From Thermoplasmata archaeon (GTDB taxonomy: Archaea; Thermoplasmatota; JAKEGO01): a stretch of 13,278 nucleotides of DNA. The stretch lies in NCBI GenBank assembly GCA_022615805.1, contig JAKEGO010000051.1, positions 1-13,278 on the forward strand, read 5' to 3'. The notes under the pieces were generated by a model. The model was not told the DNA's origin. It searched no databases and saw only the letters and a program-made list of their open reading frames with translations. Made by a program: the position numbers and the translations under genes. This document shows positions 1-8,569 of this stretch, one piece after another; the first letter of the stretch is position 1; each line of letters begins with the position of its first letter.

Positions 1-1
1 C

Positions 2-580
2 CTCCTGCGGACCCCGCGCGTGATCGACGCCTTCCGTTCGGTGGACCGGGCGCACTTCTGCCCCGGCCCGTACCCCTATGTTGACTCGCCCCAGCCGATC
101 GGCCACGGGCAGACCATCTCGGCCCCGCACATGGTCGCGATAATGTCGGAGGCCGCCCGCGTGGATGAGGGGACGTCCGTCCTCGAGGTCGGCGGCGGCT
201 CGGGCTACCAGGCCGCCATCCTCGGGGCGCTCGCCGCGCCATCGACCGTCCACACGGTGGAGTACGTACCAGGGCTCGCGGAGGTCGCGCGGTCGAATCT
301 CGCGAGGGCGGGCGTCGCGAACGTCGTCGTGCACTTCGGCGACGGCTCGCTCGGTCTCCCTGAGCACGCGCCCTTCGACCGGATCGTCGTCACGTGCGCG
401 GCACCCGCCGTTCCACCGCCGCTGCTCGAGCAACTCGCCGATGGCGGTTGCCTCCTTGTCCCGGTGGGCAAGGGGTTCCAGGACCTCATCAGGGTGAGCC
501 GGGATGGGGGGCGCACGAGGTCGGAGGACCTCGGCGGATGCGTCTTCGTCCCTCTGAGGGGCGAGCACGGTTTCCGCTGA
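2..580 (+). CDS. pcm: Protein-L-isoaspartate O-methyltransferase, 5'-truncated by window edge
   Basis: This cytosolic repair enzyme transfers a methyl group from S-adenosylmethionine to L-isoaspartyl residues of damaged proteins, starting their conversion back to aspartate. The family motif PIGHGQTISAPHMVA is present, followed by SAM-binding motif I (VLEVGGGSGYQAA) and the typical C-terminal ending FVPLRGEHGF. A GTG at position 20 could be read as the start. However, the frame is open to the window edge and the preceding codons read LLRTPR, which fits the usual N-terminal helix of the family, where about 20-30 residues normally precede the equivalent of VIDAFRSVDR. I therefore treat the gene as incomplete, with its true start outside the window. 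It ends about 60 bases before the top6B TATA box and is probably the last gene of an upstream transcript. Identification is firm. Confidence 0.93.
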   Translation, partial: LLRTPRVIDAFRSVDRAHFCPGPYPYVDSPQPIGHGQTISAPHMVAIMSEAARVDEGTSVLEVGGGSGYQAAILGALAAPSTVHTVEYVPGLAEVARSNLARAGVANVVVHFGDGSLGLPEHAPFDRIVVTCAAPAVPPPLLEQLADGGCLLVPVGKGFQDLIRVSRDGGRTRSEDLGGCVFVPLRGEHGFR

Positions 581-591
581 ACCAAAACCTT

Positions 592-618
592 GATTTCCGG
601 TGCAAAACGCCCGAAATT
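592..618. repeat. Imperfect inverted repeat downstream of pcm
   Basis: GATTTCCGG (592-600) and CCCGAAATT (610-618) are inverted copies with two mismatches and a nine-base loop. It lies between the pcm stop and the top6B TATA box. It could be the transcript end of pcm or an operator for top6B, but there is no T-run after it. The role is unknown and the pairing could be chance. Confidence 0.22.
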
Positions 619-638
619 CCGCCGTTCCCACCGTAACC

Positions 639-644
639 TTTATA
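639..644 (+). promoter_or_regulatory. Archaeal TATA box of the top6B-top6A operon
   Basis: TTTATA, in the context AACCTTTATACC, stands out in GC-rich sequence. A TFB/TBP-type promoter here would start transcription near 667-670. That leaves a leader of about 80 bases before the preferred TTG start at 751, consistent with that start using a Shine-Dalgarno sequence. Confidence 0.6.
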
Positions 645-738
645 CCCCTCGGAGCCATCCTCAAAACGTTATCCGGAACCGGGTCCACGAGGATACTCGC
701 GGGCCCGCCAGATGGGAAAAGGACCGGAACGCATCATC

Positions 739-744
739 GGAGGG
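739..744 (+). promoter_or_regulatory. Shine-Dalgarno sequence deciding the top6B start
   Basis: GGAGGG sits six bases before the in-frame TTG at 751. The upstream in-frame ATG at 712 has no purine-rich sequence at ribosome-binding distance and is too far from the TATA box to be leaderless. The TTG is therefore the better start. Confidence 0.55.
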
Positions 745-750
745 AGAACG

Positions 751-2661
751 TTGGCAAATGACAACGGGACAGCTAGCGAATTGACCGGCGGGATCGTCGC
801 GGAGCCGATCGCCAACAAGCTCGCGGCGGACCTCAAGGAGATATCGGTCGCCGAGTTCTTCGAGCGCAACAAGCAGATACTCGGCTTCGACAGCCTGCAC
901 CGGTCCATACTCACCGCCGTCAAGGAGGCGGTCGACAACGCCCTCGACGCCTGCGAGGAGGCGGAGATCCTCCCCGATATCGACATCAAGATCGAGAAGG
1001 GAACGACCAAGGATGAACTCGTGATGACGGTGGAGGACAACGGTCCAGGCATCGTCAAGAAGCAGATCGAGAACATCTTCGCCCGGCTTCTCTACGGCTC
1101 GCGCTTCCACGCCATCCGGCAGGCTCGCGGCCAGCAGGGCATCGGTATATCCGCGGTCGTCATGTACGGCCAGCTGACGACCGGAAGGCCCGCCCGCGTC
1201 CTCTCCAAGATCGGCCCGGAAATGCCCGCGTACGAGATGGACATATACCTCGATACGAAGGCCAACAGACCCGAGGTCGTCCGTTCCGAAGCCGTCCACT
1301 GGGACAAGGACCACGGCACGCGGGTCACGATCTCCCTGTCCGCAAAATACGCGAAGGAGCGACGGCAATCGGTCTTCGAGTACCTGAAGGCCACCGCCAT
1401 CGTCAATCCGCACGCCCACATCACCTTTCTCGAACCGACGGGCGAGACCTACGTGTTCCCCCGCGTGACCGACAAGACACCGGCGAAGACCGAATCCATC
1501 AAGCCCCACCCTCTCGGCATCGAGCTCGGCACCCTGATGAAGATGGCCAAGGCGACCGAAGCGTACAGGATGACGTCCTTCCTGATAAAGGAGTTCTCCA
1601 GGATCAGCCAGCGCACTGCCCGGGAGGTCTGCAGGAAGGCCGATGTCGACGAACTGCTCCGGCCCCAGGACATGAACCGCGTGCAGGCGATGAGGGTCCT
1701 AGAGGCCTTCAACATGGTGAAGATCATGGCCCCGCCCACGGACTGCCTGTCGCCCATCGGCGACTCGCTCATGCGCAAGGGCCTCCGCAAGGAGATCGAC
1801 ACCAAGTTCGCCCACACCGTGACCCGCGCCCCCTCCGTGTTCGCCGGGCACCCTTTCCAGGTGGAGGTCGGCATCGTGTACGGAGGTGACATATCCGCCG
1901 ACGCACCGGTCAAGATACTCAGATATGCCAACCGCGTGCCGCTCCTGTACCAGCAGGGAGGTTGCGTGATCACGCACGCCGTCGAGGGCATCGACTGGCG
2001 GCCCTACGGATTGGAGCAGAGGGGTGGGACCGGCATCCCCGTCGGACCCGCAATGCTCCTCGTCCACGTCGCGTCCACCAACGTGCCATTCACCTCGGAG
2101 TCCAAGGAGGCCATCGCGGACGTGCCCGAGATCATCGACGAGGTCCAGCTCGCGTTGAGGGAGTGCGCCCGCAAGTTGAAGGCCCATATCAACAAGAAGG
2201 AGCGGCTGAAGAAGATCGCGGAGAAGTACGAGATCATCCAGAAGGTCCTGCCGCGTCTGGCCGAGAAGAGCGCATCCGTGATCGGGAAGAAGGTCCCGCC
2301 CATCGACGTCGTCGTCACGAAGATCATGAACGTCGTCGTGATCGAGGACAACACGGAACATGACGTCGTCGACGGCAAGGGCATCACGACCGTCGGCATC
2401 GATGTCGTCAATTACACCCCCAAACAGAGGAACATCACGATCGCCTGCAAGGTCCCCGTGGCCGAACTGGGGAAGGTGGACCCCAAGCCCAGCCGCCGCG
2501 AGGAGGGGCTCGTCGTATGGAAGGTGACGAAGATGGAGCCCACCGAGAAGAGGCACATCACCCTCGAGCTCGTGGGCCTCGAGAAGGACGCCTACGAGGA
2601 GGCCGAGGTGTTCTTCGAGGGTCTGAAGGCCGACCAGGTAATCGGCGCGGAGCCGCTTTGA
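751..2661 (+). CDS. top6B: DNA topoisomerase VI subunit B (ATPase subunit)
   Basis: ATP-binding subunit of the type IIB topoisomerase that relaxes supercoils and separates linked chromosomes by passing one duplex through another. Counting 636 residues from the TTG start, the GHKL (Bergerat) ATP site is complete: KEAVDNALDA at 58-67 (E59 is the likely general base, N63 binds Mg), VEDNGPGI at 94-101, and the ATP lid with RGQQGIG at about 126-132. A helix-two-turn-helix segment follows at about 250-310. The transducer domain carries the switch lysine in SESKEAIA (about K452), then a long charged helix. The C-terminal 110 or so residues match the extra Ig-like domain of longer Top6B proteins, as in Methanosarcina; short forms have about 530 residues. 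The gene has its own promoter and leads the top6B-top6A operon. An ATG at 712 would add 13 residues but lacks a ribosome-binding site. Confidence 0.97.
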   Translation: MANDNGTASELTGGIVAEPIANKLAADLKEISVAEFFERNKQILGFDSLHRSILTAVKEAVDNALDACEEAEILPDIDIKIEKGTTKDELVMTVEDNGPGIVKKQIENIFARLLYGSRFHAIRQARGQQGIGISAVVMYGQLTTGRPARVLSKIGPEMPAYEMDIYLDTKANRPEVVRSEAVHWDKDHGTRVTISLSAKYAKERRQSVFEYLKATAIVNPHAHITFLEPTGETYVFPRVTDKTPAKTESIKPHPLGIELGTLMKMAKATEAYRMTSFLIKEFSRISQRTAREVCRKADVDELLRPQDMNRVQAMRVLEAFNMVKIMAPPTDCLSPIGDSLMRKGLRKEIDTKFAHTVTRAPSVFAGHPFQVEVGIVYGGDISADAPVKILRYANRVPLLYQQGGCVITHAVEGIDWRPYGLEQRGGTGIPVGPAMLLVHVASTNVPFTSESKEAIADVPEIIDEVQLALRECARKLKAHINKKERLKKIAEKYEIIQKVLPRLAEKSASVIGKKVPPIDVVVTKIMNVVVIEDNTEHDVVDGKGITTVGIDVVNYTPKQRNITIACKVPVAELGKVDPKPSRREEGLVVWKVTKMEPTEKRHITLELVGLEKDAYEEAEVFFEGLKADQVIGAEPL

Positions 2662-2668
2662 GGTGATC
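2660..2668 (+). promoter_or_regulatory. Extended Shine-Dalgarno sequence of top6A overlapping the top6B stop
   Basis: GAGGTGATC is an almost full-length complement of the 16S rRNA 3' end. It begins inside the top6B stop codon (2659-2661) and ends three bases before the ATG at 2672. It selects that ATG over the GTG at 2663, which lies inside the ribosome-binding site, and points to translational coupling of the two subunits. Confidence 0.7.
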
Positions 2669-2671
2669 GTC

Positions 2672-3769
2672 ATGGCAAAGGACAGGTACATCAAGGCCGT
2701 CAGCGAGCTCGAGAAGATCGCCCAGGAGGTCTACGACGACTTCGTCAAGGGGGAGATCCCGAAGATGAGCCTCCCGGTCAGGACGAAGACGAACATCGTC
2801 TTCGACGACCGGCATCATGTGTGGAAGTACGGTCGCTCCCTGACCCATCGCTCGGCGAAGGAGCTCGGCAGCGCCTACACACTACTTCGGACGATGTACG
2901 TCATCGACTTCATCCGCGAGATGGTCGAGGCCAAAAAGTCCTCCACGCTCAGGGAGATGTACTACATCTCGGAGGGCTGGGAGATGGCCAAGTTCCCGGA
3001 CCAGGACTCCTCGAACAGCCTCGCCGAGGACCTCGAGATAATAACGATGTCCCTGCGCGAGGACTTCAAGCTGAGGCCCGAGGAGGACGGCGCCAGGGTC
3101 ATAGGGAACGTCACCATCCAGGAGGTCAACCGCAAGGGGGAGAAGAAGGTCTTCAACTGCCGCGACGACGTCGGCGATTCGGGCTACGGCATCCCCTACA
3201 ACGTCGAGAAGGAGAAGCTCACGATAAAAGAGGTCGATGCGGACTTCGTCGTCGCGATCGAGACCGGCGGTATGTTCGACCGCCTGGTCGAGAACGGCTT
3301 CGACGAGGACTCGCGCAGCGTACTGGTCCACCTCAAGGGGCAGCCCGCCCGCTCGACAAGGCGCTTCATCAAACGGCTGAACGAGGAGACGGAGCTGCCG
3401 GTCATCGTCTTCACCGATGGCGACCCGTGGTCCTTCCGCATCTTCGCCTCGGTCGCCTATGGCGCGATCAAGACCGCGCACATATCCGAGTACCTCGCCA
3501 CGCCGACCGCGCGTTACCTCGGGATCACCCCATCGGACATCGTCAATTACGACCTCCCGACGGACACGTTGACCGACCAGGACGTCAACGCCCTCCAGGC
3601 CGAACTCACCGACCCGCGGTTCGGTGACGACTACTGGCAGGGCGAGATCAAGCTGCAACTCGACATGAACAAGAAGTCCGAGCAGCAGGCACTTGCAAAG
3701 TACGGCCTCGACTACGTCACTGACACCTACCTGCCGGAGAAGCTCGCCGAGATGGGGATGACGAAGTAG
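2672..3769 (+). CDS. top6A: DNA topoisomerase VI subunit A (Spo11-like cleavage subunit)
   Basis: DNA-cleaving subunit of topoisomerase VI and homologue of the meiotic Spo11 protein. It makes the transient double-strand break through a 5'-phosphotyrosine link. The protein has 365 residues, close to the usual 360-370. The winged-helix (5Y-CAP) domain contains LREMYYISEGW. By alignment with Spo11 the nucleophile is the second tyrosine (about Y98). The Toprim metal-binding domain is intact: the glutamate of VAIETGGMFDRL (about E197) and the DGDPWS motif (about D249 and D251). The ATG at 2672 is chosen because of the strong preceding Shine-Dalgarno sequence; a GTG at 2663 would add three residues. 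The start lies 10 bases after the top6B stop, so the two subunits should be made in near-equal amounts from one mRNA. Confidence 0.97.
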   Translation: MAKDRYIKAVSELEKIAQEVYDDFVKGEIPKMSLPVRTKTNIVFDDRHHVWKYGRSLTHRSAKELGSAYTLLRTMYVIDFIREMVEAKKSSTLREMYYISEGWEMAKFPDQDSSNSLAEDLEIITMSLREDFKLRPEEDGARVIGNVTIQEVNRKGEKKVFNCRDDVGDSGYGIPYNVEKEKLTIKEVDADFVVAIETGGMFDRLVENGFDEDSRSVLVHLKGQPARSTRRFIKRLNEETELPVIVFTDGDPWSFRIFASVAYGAIKTAHISEYLATPTARYLGITPSDIVNYDLPTDTLTDQDVNALQAELTDPRFGDDYWQGEIKLQLDMNKKSEQQALAKYGLDYVTDTYLPEKLAEMGMTK

Positions 3770-3826
3770 CGCGCGCGCCACGTCCGACGCCCCGCGGCCG
3801 GCACCCTCCCCCCGGCAGGGTAAGGG

Positions 3827-3834
3827 TTATCTAT
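3827..3834 (+). promoter_or_regulatory. TATA-like element of the MATE gene
   Basis: TTATCTAT lies in a short GC-rich spacer after top6A. Its centre is about 26 bases upstream of the ATG at 3856, so transcription would start at or next to the start codon, giving a leaderless mRNA. The match to a TATA box is moderate. Confidence 0.45.
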
Positions 3835-3855
3835 CGAGGCGCTCTACGTCGGCCG

Positions 3856-5331
3856 ATGGACGCCACGCGAGGCCATCCAGGCAGGCCGGCGCACCCCTCG
3901 ACCGGACCCGCCGCGTCCCTGCCGGATGGCTGGTTCGCCCGTTTCCGGGCCGTAATGACGGGATCCGTCGACCTCGGCGGTGAGATCCTAGACGGGAAGA
4001 TATCACGGACCATCGTCCTCCTCTCCCTGCCCCTCATCGTCAGCAACATCTTCCAGATACTCTACAACCTCGTCGACACCTATTACGTGGGGGCGCTCGG
4101 CCCCGAGGCCATCGCCGCGGTCGCCCTCGGGTTCCCGTTCATCTTTCTCATCTGGGCGGTCGGGATAGGCCTCTCGGTCGGGATCACGTCCATAGTTTCG
4201 AGGTTCCTCGGCGCGGGGCGGGAGGACCTGGCGAGCGAGCGCGCGTCCGCCGGGATCGCAATGGCCCTCATCTTCACGGTCCTGCTCGGCCTCCTCGGGC
4301 TCGTCGCCCTGGAGGTCACAGTCCGAAGCCTGGACGTCTCGGGCGAGATCAAGCGCCTCACCCGAGACTACGTCTACATCCTCCTCCTCGGCACGCCCTT
4401 CGTCTTCCTCGAGCTCGCCTGCAGCGGCATCATCCGGGCGGAGGGGAACATGGTCGTTCCGATGTACGCCCTCGTCGTGGGCACGGCCGTGAACATATCT
4501 CTCGACCCGGTCCTCATCCACGGCTGGTACGGCGCGCCGGCGATGGGCGTCAGGGGAGCGGCCCTCGCGACCATCACGGCCCAGGGCATCGTCATGGCCC
4601 TCCTCCTGACGTACGTGGCCACCGGCAGGACGCGGGCCCGGATCCGCCTGCGGCACATGCGCGCCCGCTCGCACGACATCCGACAGATACTCCAGGTTGG
4701 CTTCCCGGCAAGCATCTCGCACCTCATGATCGCCATCGGGGTATTCCTCTGGAACGCCCTGGCCGCGGGCATCAGCGACGAGACCGTCGCCGCGGTCGGG
4801 CTCGGCTTCCGGCTGAACAGCATCGCTCTCCTGCCGGCGCTGGGCATGCAGCTGGCGGTGACGACCATCGTCGGTCAGAACGTGGGCGCAGGAAGGTTCG
4901 ACCGCGTCCGTGAGGTGGTGCGGACGTCGATACTCATGACCTACGTCTACATGGTCACCGTCGCCATCGTCCTGAACGTCCAGCCCGAGCGCTGGATCGC
5001 CATCTTCACAGACGACTGGACGGTCATCAGCGAGGGCGGGATGTTCCTCCGCATAGTCACCCCCTCGTACATCTTCCTCGCAACCACGATAGTCATCGGC
5101 GGCGCCTTCCAGGGAGCCGGGGACGCCGTCCCGCCCATGGTCATCCACTCGCTCCGGATGATCGCAATAACCGTCCCGGTCGCTTGGGCGCTCATGTACC
5201 CCCTCGGCCTCGCGGCGAACGGCCTCTGGATCGCCATCGCGGTATCGAACCTCGCCGCCGGCGCCATCGCCTGGATATGGTTCGGCAAGGGCTCATGGGA
5301 GAGGGGGCATGCGGCGGTGCTCGAGGCGTGA
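3856..5331 (+). CDS. MATE-family multidrug/toxin efflux transporter
   Basis: Polytopic membrane protein of the MATE family, which exports cationic drugs or metabolites using Na+ or H+ gradients. The protein has 491 residues, of which about the first 50 are a polar cytoplasmic tail. MatE repeat 1 begins near ISRTIVLLSLPLIVSNIF and continues with NLVDTYYVG and AAVALGFPFIFLIWAVGIG, all typical of the first helices. Repeat 2 begins near residue 275 with DIRQILQVGFPASISHLMI. The hydrophobicity pattern fits about 12 membrane helices. Two starts are possible: ATG 3856, supported by TATA spacing for a leaderless message, and ATG 3957, which begins MTGSVDLGGEI and removes 33 poorly conserved residues. 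The substrate cannot be read from the sequence. It converges on the SDR gene with only 21 bases between their stops. Confidence 0.9.
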   Translation: MDATRGHPGRPAHPSTGPAASLPDGWFARFRAVMTGSVDLGGEILDGKISRTIVLLSLPLIVSNIFQILYNLVDTYYVGALGPEAIAAVALGFPFIFLIWAVGIGLSVGITSIVSRFLGAGREDLASERASAGIAMALIFTVLLGLLGLVALEVTVRSLDVSGEIKRLTRDYVYILLLGTPFVFLELACSGIIRAEGNMVVPMYALVVGTAVNISLDPVLIHGWYGAPAMGVRGAALATITAQGIVMALLLTYVATGRTRARIRLRHMRARSHDIRQILQVGFPASISHLMIAIGVFLWNALAAGISDETVAAVGLGFRLNSIALLPALGMQLAVTTIVGQNVGAGRFDRVREVVRTSILMTYVYMVTVAIVLNVQPERWIAIFTDDWTVISEGGMFLRIVTPSYIFLATTIVIGGAFQGAGDAVPPMVIHSLRMIAITVPVAWALMYPLGLAANGLWIAIAVSNLAAGAIAWIWFGKGSWERGHAAVLEA

Positions 5332-5339
5332 TGCCCGCG

Positions 5340-5352
5340 CGGCCAGGGGCCG
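5340..5352. terminator. GC hairpin between convergent genes, possible terminator
   Basis: CGGCC and GGCCG pair around an AGG loop, filling the 21-base gap between the stops of the MATE gene (+) and the SDR gene (-). Placement suits a bidirectional transcript end. No T-run follows on either strand, and archaeal termination usually needs one, so support is weak. Confidence 0.22.
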
Positions 5353-6084
5353 TCATCCCATGTGCTGCCCGCCGTTCACGTCGATGGTCGAGCCGGTGAC
5401 GTAGTTTGCGTCGAATACGAGGTACGCCACCACTTTCGCCACGTCCTCCGGCGTGCCGAGCCGTCGGAGCGGGACCTGCGCCGCCCGCCGCGCTCGCTCT
5501 TCTTCGGGATACACCCGCATGATGTCCGTCAGGATCATCCCAGGGCAGACGGCGTTCACGGTGATGCCGTCGGGCCCAAGCTCCCTCGCGAGCGACCTCG
5601 TCAGGCCGATGAGGCCCGCCTTGGCGGCGGCGTAGTGCGCTCCCTGACCGGAACCCGTGCGTGCCAGCACGGAAGAGACGTTCACGATCCGTCCACGTTC
5701 CGCCCTGCGGAGGTGCGGTATGCATGCCCTTGAAACGTAGAAAGCTGACGAGAGGTTCACCTCGACGGCCCTGCGCCATTCCTCGATCGTTATGTCATCC
5801 ACCTTCTTGCGCGGATAGGCGCCTGCGTTGTTGACGAGGACATCGATGCCGCCGAAGGTCTTCACGGCCTTGGCCGCCAGGCGGCCGGCGGTCCTTGGGT
5901 CCGCCACGTCGCCCCTGACGAGGGCTGCTCCCGCGCCCATCGCCTGGATCGAGGCGACGACATCCCTCGCCGCGCCCTCAGCCTCGTGGTAATGCACGAC
6001 GACGTCCATCCCCCTGCCAGCCAGTTCGAGCGCGACTGCCCTGCCGATGCCCCTCGACGAGCCCGTGACGATGGCCGCGGTCAT
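5353..6084 (-). CDS. Short-chain dehydrogenase/reductase, FabG-like
   Basis: Classical SDR oxidoreductase of 243 residues that uses NAD(P)H to reduce a carbonyl or oxidise an alcohol. The Rossmann glycine motif TGSSRGIG is at 7-14 and NNAG at 85-88. The catalytic tetrad is complete: N110, S138 (VNVSSV), Y151 and K155 (YAAAK). The C-terminal NYVTGSTIDVNGG is typical of the FabG (3-oxoacyl-ACP reductase) subgroup. Archaea lack standard type II fatty-acid synthesis, so the real substrate may be another ketone or a sugar. The start is ATG 6084, which overlaps the hef stop as ATGA and has GGGGAG eight bases upstream. A GTG at 6093 would add three residues but lacks a spaced ribosome site. The overlap implies co-translation with hef. 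Confidence 0.88.
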   Translation of the reverse strand: MTAAIVTGSSRGIGRAVALELAGRGMDVVVHYHEAEGAARDVVASIQAMGAGAALVRGDVADPRTAGRLAAKAVKTFGGIDVLVNNAGAYPRKKVDDITIEEWRRAVEVNLSSAFYVSRACIPHLRRAERGRIVNVSSVLARTGSGQGAHYAAAKAGLIGLTRSLARELGPDGITVNAVCPGMILTDIMRVYPEEERARRAAQVPLRRLGTPEDVAKVVAYLVFDANYVTGSTIDVNGGQHMG

Positions 6085-8489
6085 CCACGCCACTCCCCGT
6101 CCACCGTGTCGATGATCGCTTTCGCCTTCACCTTGCCGATCCCCTGGACCGCCTGGAGTTCCTCCTCCGAGGCGTTCATTACGGCCCTGACCGAGCCGAA
6201 GTGGTCAAGGAGCCGCTTGGCGAGGACACCGGATACGTTGGGTAGGCCCTCCACGACGTACTGTCGCATGTCCTCCGGGTCCCGGCTGACGCGGCCGGGC
6301 CTTACGCTCGAACCCCTCCCGGCCTTCGCCTCCCTCCTTGCCATCGCGATGAGGAGGCGCGCCGTCTCCTCCGGCGTCGCCGTGTTAAGGACAGGTATGC
6401 GGAAGTCGATGAGCATGCTGGCAAGGGCGCCCAGGAGGACATTCTCCGGGACCCTCGTCGAGAAGACCGGGCCCTCTACGATGATGACCGGCGTGGGGTA
6501 GGCGGAGGCGAGGTCCTTCACCTGCTGGAAGAGCCTGCCGTCGATTATCGAGGCCGCGAGGTCCTCGGCGGTCTTGCGCTCGACGGCAACGCGCGTCGAG
6601 ACGATGTAATCGCCCGCTTCGAGCATCTTGCCCTCGACGAGGATGCCGTGCCGCGAGACCTCCCTGGTGACGGGGGAGCGGAACTCCCTCATGTCCGCGA
6701 TGATCCTGAGATCCACGGCGTACCTGTCGAGGGTCACCTGCTCCTCGCCACACTCCGTGCCGCCTTCGTCCTCGCCTGCCTCTCCATCCGTGGGCATTTC
6801 GTTCCCCATGCGGCCAAGGATGTCGATGGGGGTGGCCATACCGGCTCTTTCGAGCGCTGGGTCCCGCCCCTCATCCGCGCCGCTCTCATCCAGGTCGTCG
6901 TCATCTCCAGCATCCCGCGGGTCCTCGGCCGGTGGGGCGATGGCGGTCCCCACTTTCGATGTGTCGTCTATGGTGCCGTCCCTGAGCATCTTCCTTATGC
7001 GGTCGATCTCGGCCCTCATGTTCCTCTCCTTGCGGTTGGACGACCAGTAGTAGGCCTCGTCGCGGGTCCCGCCGGAGATGAGGATCACCACGCGCCCGAC
7101 CTTCCTCCGCCCCGTACGTCCCCGCCGCTGTATCGTGCGTATCTCGGACGGCACGGGCTCGTAGAACACGACCAGTTCGGTGCTGGGGATGTCGAGACCC
7201 TCCTCGGCGACGCTCGTTGCGACCAGGACGTTGTACTCCCCCGCCTTGAACTTGTCGAGGATCTCCACCTGACGCCTCTGGCTCAGGCCGCGGTCGTCCC
7301 CGTGGCTCGCCTGGCCGACGAACCTGACCGCGCAGATCGACGCGTCGGCATTTAGCATGGCCGTGACGTTCTCGGCGGTGTCCCGGTAGTGTGTGAAGAC
7401 GATTATCCTGCTGTCCGGCTTCTCCGCGAGCTGGCGGTTGACGGTCTTTGCGAGGGCCTCCATCTTCGGATGTTCCATCTCGACCGACAGGAGCGCCTTC
7501 GCAGCGGCGAACGAAGGGTGGCGGACGAGGGTCCTCGTGGCCTTCGAGCCCTTCCTCCCAGCGGCCTCCTCCTCGAGCTTCGTCATGTAGCTGCGGAGGG
7601 CCTCCATACCCTGGGTCTCGGCGAGGTCCATCGCATGGTTAACCTTGATCGCGATGGCCTGGACGGTCGCGGCCTGGTACAGCGAATGGCTCCGCCCCTG
7701 CGCCATCCTGTGGCGGATGGTGTCGTTGACGGAGAGGAGGATCCTGACGCTCGGGCGGCGCCCCTTGGGGAGGAGCCCCCAGCCATGCAGCTTCTTGACC
7801 TGCTCCTCGAATATCACGTTCAGCTCGGCGACCACCTTCTTCATCGCTTCCGGGACCTTGACCCGCACCCAGTCGATGCGTATCCTGTGGACGTAGGGCA
7901 GGACGTCCGGATCATTCTCGGTCCGCGCCTCTATCCACACGATACCGAGGTTCCTGCAGACATTGAGGATGGAATCCATGTTGTTGCCCGGAGAGGCCGT
8001 CATCCCGAGGACCAGCCCGCCCGGCTTCGCCGTCCGGTACGACTGAGCGATGAAGACGTAGGCGTAATTGCCGACGGCCCGGTGTGCCTCGTCGAACACC
8101 ACCAGCGAAACGTCTTCGAGGGTCATTCTGTTGTTCGCAAGGTCGTTCTCGATGACCTGCGGGGTCGCGACGACCACGTGCGCGTCCCTCCAGATCGCGG
8201 CACGTTTCGATGGCGACGTCTCCCCGGTGAACTTCTCCACCCCGTCCAGGATGAGGTGGTCCGTGAGGAACCTGTGGTGCTGTTCCACGAGCGGTTTCGT
8301 GGGTGCGACGAAGAGGACCTTCCCGTCCCCGACCCTCTCGGCCACGGTCGTCAGGGCGATGACCGTTTTGCCCATGCCCGTCGGGAGGACGACGAGGGTC
8401 GAGGACGCGAGGCAGACCTTGCCAATGTTCATCTGGTAGGCCCGCGCCTCGAGGGTACGTTCCCTGATGCGGGGATGCTCGATGTACAC
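6081..8489 (-). CDS. hef: Hef: archaeal FANCM/XPF-type helicase-nuclease
   Basis: Archaeal homologue of FANCM/XPF that unwinds and cuts stalled or branched replication forks. The protein has 802 residues with the standard order. The SF2 helicase covers about 1-500, with Walker A LPTGMGKT (35-42), DEAH (133-136), TASPG (164-168), motif V VATSVAEEGLDIP, and motif VI QRRGRTGR (454-461). An acidic linker follows at about 515-585. The XPF-type nuclease includes GD (626-627) and the catalytic ERKTAED (637-643). A C-terminal tandem helix-hairpin-helix region contains LPNVSGVLAKRLL and VQGIGKVKAKAI. Every catalytic motif is present, so both activities are expected. The start is GTG 8489; MYIEHPRI is the normal N-terminus of the family and the TATA box lies about 25 bases upstream, implying a leaderless mRNA. 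The stop overlaps the SDR start. Confidence 0.96.
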   Translation of the reverse strand: MYIEHPRIRERTLEARAYQMNIGKVCLASSTLVVLPTGMGKTVIALTTVAERVGDGKVLFVAPTKPLVEQHHRFLTDHLILDGVEKFTGETSPSKRAAIWRDAHVVVATPQVIENDLANNRMTLEDVSLVVFDEAHRAVGNYAYVFIAQSYRTAKPGGLVLGMTASPGNNMDSILNVCRNLGIVWIEARTENDPDVLPYVHRIRIDWVRVKVPEAMKKVVAELNVIFEEQVKKLHGWGLLPKGRRPSVRILLSVNDTIRHRMAQGRSHSLYQAATVQAIAIKVNHAMDLAETQGMEALRSYMTKLEEEAAGRKGSKATRTLVRHPSFAAAKALLSVEMEHPKMEALAKTVNRQLAEKPDSRIIVFTHYRDTAENVTAMLNADASICAVRFVGQASHGDDRGLSQRRQVEILDKFKAGEYNVLVATSVAEEGLDIPSTELVVFYEPVPSEIRTIQRRGRTGRRKVGRVVILISGGTRDEAYYWSSNRKERNMRAEIDRIRKMLRDGTIDDTSKVGTAIAPPAEDPRDAGDDDDLDESGADEGRDPALERAGMATPIDILGRMGNEMPTDGEAGEDEGGTECGEEQVTLDRYAVDLRIIADMREFRSPVTREVSRHGILVEGKMLEAGDYIVSTRVAVERKTAEDLAASIIDGRLFQQVKDLASAYPTPVIIVEGPVFSTRVPENVLLGALASMLIDFRIPVLNTATPEETARLLIAMARREAKAGRGSSVRPGRVSRDPEDMRQYVVEGLPNVSGVLAKRLLDHFGSVRAVMNASEEELQAVQGIGKVKAKAIIDTVDGEWRG

Positions 8490-8510
8490 GCGTCATCATC
8501 CGTCACATGG

Positions 8511-8516
8511 TATAAA
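8511..8516 (-). promoter_or_regulatory. TATA box of the hef-SDR transcript
   Basis: On the minus strand this reads TTTATA, in the context CGATTTATACC. Its centre is about 25 bases upstream of the hef GTG at 8489, the distance expected when transcription starts at the start codon. It lies in the roughly 80-base gap between the zinc-ribbon gene and hef. Confidence 0.65.
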
Positions 8517-8569
8517 TCGATGACGCAGGGGGACCTGAAACTGACGAAGGGGGCGCATGGGCGATGAGA

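Noticed and set aside
1..20. GTG at 20 as the true pcm start
   Set aside because: The frame is open to the window edge, the preceding codons fit the family's N-terminal helix, and starting at 20 would remove part of the conserved N-terminal region.
1699..2694. 331-residue minus-strand open frame opposite top6B
   Set aside because: Shadow of top6B. Its composition (Asp, Leu, Val, His, Gly) mirrors the coding strand and no ribosome-binding site or family motif is present.
4003..5148. 381-residue minus-strand open frame opposite the MATE gene
   Set aside because: The translation is extremely rich in Asp, Glu, Arg and His, the complement of hydrophobic membrane helices. Not a protein gene.
7389..8567. 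392-residue plus-strand open frame opposite hef
   Set aside because: Hef on the minus strand has every helicase motif in frame. The antisense translation is charged and motif-free, as expected of a shadow frame.
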